Translations under genes and position numbers: made by a program
The notes under the pieces: model-generated
What the model was told of the DNA's origin: nothing
Seen by the model: only the letters and a program-made list of their open reading frames with translations
The model's database searches: none
Source of the DNA: Trichomonas vaginalis G3
Lineage: Eukaryota > Parabasalia > Trichomonadida > Trichomonadidae
Direction: 5' to 3'
Assembly (NCBI RefSeq): GCF_026262505.1
Contig: NC_067206.1
Coordinates: 1,364,001-1,428,000, forward strand
Length of the DNA stretch: 64,000 bases
In this document: piece by piece, positions 60,946 through 64,000 of the stretch
Layout: the number at the start of each line of letters is the position of its first letter
Numbering within the stretch: the stretch's first letter is position 1

Positions 60946-62355
60946 GAGATTTTTATCGTCCAACTTTGGATTTTGAACTGTTGGTTGCTGTGCTGGATTT
61001 TGAACTATTGGTTGCTGTGCAGGGTTTTGAACTGTTGGTTTTGGTTGTTGTTGTGGTGCTGGATTTTGAACTGTTGGTTGTTGTGTTGGTTTTGGTGCAT
61101 GCCTGTGTCTGTGTCCATGTGACGATGTAAATGTTTTAGGTAGTCCTGGTGCAGGTGCTTCTCTTGGAGGGTTTGGTGGTATATAAGTTCCACCAGCTGG
61201 CACATATGTTCCATCTGCAGCATAATGTCCTACCTGACTTTTCGTTTTTAAGAAAGCATTTACTAGGTCTGTTTTGGTCTGTTGTAACTCTTTTTCTTGA
61301 CTTTCCACAACAGTTGCTCTAACGGCGTCATAGGCACTTTGAACTGCCTGTCTCGTTGCTGCATCTGTTATTTTCGTCATATTTTGTGCTACTTCTCTTA
61401 ACTCTTTGTCGAAACCTTCAGACTTCAGTTTCTTTCCAGATGAGAAGTCGTTCACTAGTTTCACCTTACTATGAAGAGCTTCGAAGGCGTTCTTAAAGTC
61501 AGCATTTGTTAAAGCTTCATTTGAACTGTCTTCATCCGCTTGTATTTTTGTCCTTATTGACCCTATAAGTTGGGCTGCTTTAGCGTTGGCTTGGGTATCT
61601 AACCAGTCATTGTTAGCTTTTATATATTCTGCGCTTTTCATTGCCTTTTGCATGGCTGCGTCGTTATTTTTACTTTCTTGTGCTAAGTTTTCATACTGTA
61701 CGGTTTGGTTTTGCAACTGTAAAAGTTTTTCTGCCTTTACATTTGCTTCAACTTCTTTTTTATACTCATCGCTATCCATATATGTCTTCATGGCTTTTTG
61801 TTTTATCTCTTCATCTTTCAGTACTTTATATTGAGTAGTATGGTTTTTCAAATTTATAACATCTTGTTCCATTTTTGCTACTTCTGCTGCTTTTTCTGAC
61901 ACTTTTTTCGCATATTCCTCTGTACTTAGTTTTTTCAGTTGTTCTTCTTTCTTCTTTTTCTCTACGTTTAACTCATTGAGTTTCTTTGTGTGTCTGTCAT
62001 ATTCTAGTTTCTTTTCGTTTTCACCTATTTGTTTCTGTATGTCTATGTTTGACTTTTTGACATCTGCTATTTGATTTTTGAGTGAACTCAAATTCATTTG
62101 ACTTTGAGGGTTATAGGCTGTTCCGTCTGCGGCTCCACCATAGCCTGCCATTTTCGCTAAAAGTGCCGCTCTTAAACCTCCACTCTGTGCACCAAAAACT
62201 CGGTTTAAAAGCATAGGATTGCTTGACATTTGTTGCAACATAGTGGGGTCATTCAGCATTTGTTGTTGCAACTGTTGTTGTGGTGTCAGTTTTACTATTG
62301 GATGTTTCAATGCTCTCTTCCTCTTACGTATATTCTTACGTAGCTTACGTGGCAT
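60937..62355 (-). CDS. 472-aa coiled-coil protein with basic head and His/Pro/Gln-rich tail (element D)
   Basis: The head MPRKLRKNIRKRKRALKHP is strongly basic. Residues 85-370 are a long coiled coil (KQIGENEKKLEYDRHTKKL, EEYAKKVSEKAAEVAKMEQ). The tail has SSHGHRHRHAPKP and tandem QQPTVQNPA-type repeats. It lies just inside the right end of the element, and its frame looks whole, although the C-terminus runs into the 21-bp array. The family is unknown; the layout suggests a virion or scaffold protein that binds DNA. Confidence 0.6.
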   Translation of the reverse strand: MPRKLRKNIRKRKRALKHPIVKLTPQQQLQQQMLNDPTMLQQMSSNPMLLNRVFGAQSGGLRAALLAKMAGYGGAADGTAYNPQSQMNLSSLKNQIADVKKSNIDIQKQIGENEKKLEYDRHTKKLNELNVEKKKKEEQLKKLSTEEYAKKVSEKAAEVAKMEQDVINLKNHTTQYKVLKDEEIKQKAMKTYMDSDEYKKEVEANVKAEKLLQLQNQTVQYENLAQESKNNDAAMQKAMKSAEYIKANNDWLDTQANAKAAQLIGSIRTKIQADEDSSNEALTNADFKNAFEALHSKVKLVNDFSSGKKLKSEGFDKELREVAQNMTKITDAATRQAVQSAYDAVRATVVESQEKELQQTKTDLVNAFLKTKSQVGHYAADGTYVPAGGTYIPPNPPREAPAPGLPKTFTSSHGHRHRHAPKPTQQPTVQNPAPQQQPKPTVQNPAQQPIVQNPAQQPTVQNPKLDDKNLCY

Positions 62356-62394
62356 TTTAAGTGAAGTTAAAAAGCGGTTTTTGACAGATGTTTA

Positions 62395-62575
62395 TATGAC
62401 ACTTTCTCCGGTTTATAGGACCTCTCTCATATTCTATCTTGTCATATCTAAACTCATAGTCATGTATGTCCTCTAACCATCTCATAACGGTTTCCAAACC
62501 ACTTTTATCGGATGTAAAGTAAAAGCATGGATGGTTATGTAAAACGTCTAAAGTTTCTAAAGAGTCTCTCAAAGT
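62395..62575 (-). repeat. Inverted methyltransferase fragment near the right end (element D)
   Basis: On the minus strand the bases encode the part of the methyltransferase from RDSLETLDVLHNHPCFYF to GPINRRKCH, in inverted orientation to the gene at the left end. It adjoins the terminal repeat directly. The inverted duplication lengthens the similarity between the two ends. Confidence 0.8.
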
Positions 62576-62837
62576 ATACTTCCTTGGAACGCCCGTAACT
62601 TTTCCTGTAGCGACGATAGACCCTTACTTGTCCGGACAAAGTTCTACTATTTTGAGTGCTCTACCAAAAAAGTCAACGACGACGACTCTCAAAAATTTTT
62701 ATGGGCTAGAAGGGGCGCAGCCCCTGGGAAGCCCCCTATACCCAAAAAACTTCATTTTATACTTCATTTATACTAAACATCTTCAGGGCTAGAGGGCACG
62801 AAGTGCCTGGAGGCCCCACTACCTTTTTTTTTTTTTT
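62575..62837 (-). repeat. Right terminal repeat of element D
   Basis: Read on the minus strand it gives the A-tract, GGTAGTGGGG, hairpin GGCAC-TTC-GTGCC (62,795-62,807), a second hairpin GGGGC-TGC-GCCCC (62,712-62,724), the TTGTCCGGACAA palindrome and GGAAGTATACTTTGAGAG. It matches the left repeat of element B over its whole length better than the shorter left repeat of D. Confidence 0.88.
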
Positions 62838-63600
62838 AAATTCGTTGAAATAACTTTGCCGAACAAACAACCAAAGTTGTTCTCAAAATATGATTAGCGG
62901 CGCGAAGCACCACTACGTAAACGATAGACAAAAGGTGTATGAAAAATTGAGAGAAATATTTCATTTTCATTTCATATTTTCTTAACCAGACATTCCGCAC
63001 AAACTTCTAATGTATTACATTGATCTAATGTATAGATCCGTATTTTTCCCAAGTGAGCGGGGTATCTCCAATCCCAGCCCTATCGTCCTCCCAGTGTCAG
63101 TTTTCAATATAAAATCCAAATTTTTTTTGAAAATAAAAATTTCGAGAAATTTTTCTGATTTTTTTTCTTTGATTTCAATAATTCAAAATAAATTTGGGAG
63201 TAAAAAGACACTATTTAATGAAATTCATATGAGTGAATGTGGATAAATACTCTCAAAACATACAATTTATCTATTTTTTCTTTATATTATCAACTAATTA
63301 GTGATAATTTTTTTTGAATCAGATTTTTTTTCATTAAAAACATAATATATAACACAACAATGATGCACACATACGTATCTACACATCAAAATATAAAGCT
63401 TGTTTTGGTCTGGGCATCCCAACCCAAAATTCTTTAAAAATTGAATAAAATTGAATACTTGGGGCTGGGATGCCCATCCCAAAACCGAATTGAATTTTTT
63501 GAATTAAAGAATATATTTATGTATTTATAATATACATGTGATGTCTATAAAAAATACTAAATTCTAAAAAAAATTCAATTTATTCAAAACGTATACTAAG
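62838..63600. other. A+T-rich flank right of element D
   Basis: No gene that I can support. One inverted repeat is present at 63,410-63,480: TGGGCATCCCA and TGGGATGCCCA with flanking CCC/GGG. Otherwise homopolymer-rich DNA. Confidence 0.6.
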
Positions 63601-64000
63601 TGATCACTTCATGAGTAGGATCAGCAATCCTACTAAATGGTGACAACGCCACTAACTAAAAAGGGAGTCCTTGGAGCTCTTGATCTCTTGTCAGTAGAGT
63701 TCATAATGAGGCATGGCATCTACTGATTAGAGATCAGAGCAATCCTACCTTACCTTCAGGAGCTACAAAGCTCCTAATCGTTACGAGAGGGAGCCTTGGA
63801 GCTCCTGAAGCTCATCAGCAGAGGCTATTTACCATTTGGGCCTCTTCTGATGAAAGATGCGAAACACGTCTACGAACCAGGAGCTTCAAAGCTTCTAATC
63901 CTTACTAAAGGGAGCTTTGGAGCTCCTGAGTCTCCATCAACAGAGTCCCAGATGGTAAATGTCCTTTGCTGATGAAAGATGCGAAACACATCTACGAACC
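63600..64000. repeat. Hairpin satellite, about 122-bp period, running out of the window
   Basis: At least two and a half to three units. AGGAGCT(A/T)CAAAGCT recurs 122-123 bp apart (about 63,759 and 63,882). Units contain foldbacks GGAGC(C/T)TTGGAGCTCC and TCATCAGCAGAGGC/GCCTCTTCTGATGA and end in GATGCGAAACAC(G/A)TCTACGAACC. The first unit is diverged. Confidence 0.8.

Larger units (their letters stand above)
49288..62823. mobile_element. Element D: PolB-type Maverick with both ends
   Basis: The left end GGTAGTGGGG at 49,288 and the right end ACTACC at 62,823 are inverted and each is flanked outward by an A- or T-tract. The 13.5-kb interior holds methyltransferase, fibre, integrase, virion candidates and a short polymerase remnant, then a KilA-N gene and a coiled-coil gene not found in B. 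It is a fossil with roughly eight breaks; several genes look whole. Near identity with B and C points to recent activity. Confidence 0.88.

Noticed and set aside
23441-62837. LTR retrotransposon, suggested by integrase and long terminal repeats
   Set aside because: Terminal repeats are inverted, no reverse transcriptase or protease is seen, and PolB, methyltransferase and fibre genes place the elements with Mavericks/Polintons.
63850-64000. Hammerhead ribozyme: CTGATGA...GAAAC...GTC words in the satellite
   Set aside because: The order of core words fits, but no acceptable stem II exists (A opposite C at the closing pair), the stem III loop would be 2 nt, and the flanks do not form stem I. 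The first unit lacks the core words.
1-64000. tRNA, rRNA or snRNA genes
   Set aside because: I looked for clover-leaf arms with GGTTCGA-type loops and for conserved rRNA words and found none.

Overview
The window reads as nuclear DNA of a parabasalid, most likely a trichomonad such as Trichomonas or Tritrichomonas. It is A+T-rich, its host genes have no visible introns, and it carries a BspA-like LRR_5 surface protein and a talin-like FERM protein. Four copies of Maverick/Polinton-type virus-like elements fill more than half of it. This assignment is inference from gene families, not from a database match.

Layout. (1) Positions 1 to about 12,900 hold the right part of element A, a Polinton/virophage-like fossil. 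Its replication gene is a primase-polymerase fused to an SF3 helicase. It also has capsid-like, packaging-ATPase-like, tail-collar and integrase genes, and two large minisatellite arrays in opposite orientation on either side of the helicase gene. (2) About 13,280 to 23,335 is host DNA: a talin-like protein of roughly 2,900 codons with four FERM-like modules, in three reading-frame segments, followed by a convergent BspA-like gene. (3) 23,458 to about 39,000 is element B, a PolB-type Maverick. (4) 39,100 to 42,750 is a decayed DDE_4-type DNA transposon next to a ubiquitin-protease fragment. A run of 13 palindromes splits the transposase, and a multibranched foldback follows. (5) 42,750 to about 45,746 is element C, the left 3 kb of the same Maverick family. 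(6) 45,750 to 49,287 is A+T-rich DNA with dense arrays of long hairpins, some with a strict 120-bp or 111-bp rhythm. (7) 49,288 to 62,823 is element D, a Maverick with recognisable ends on both sides. (8) 62,824 to 64,000 is A+T-rich DNA running into another hairpin satellite of about 122 bp.

Elements B, C and D share one gene order: DNA adenine methyltransferase, 43-aa membrane peptide, 120-aa protein, 80-aa amphipathic protein, a 282-aa structural candidate on the opposite strand, tail-collar fibre, integrase on the opposite strand, a 133-aa membrane-active-looking protein, a small protein, a 194-aa charged protein, DNA polymerase B, and a second copy of the 282-aa family. Their sequences are nearly identical by eye, so the copies are young. 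Their right halves differ: B has a capsid-like gene, while D has a KilA-N/T5orf172 gene and a coiled-coil gene. I see no complete replication-plus-capsid set in any copy, and A, B and D each hold several broken genes.

The least explained material is the set of hairpin arrays at 40,436-41,303, 42,210-42,668, 46,245-46,680, 46,981-48,440 and 63,600-64,000. They are neither genes nor recognisable parts of the Mavericks. They show modular structure, with conserved hairpins alternating with variable ones or conserved apices on changing stems, and they cluster around Maverick borders.
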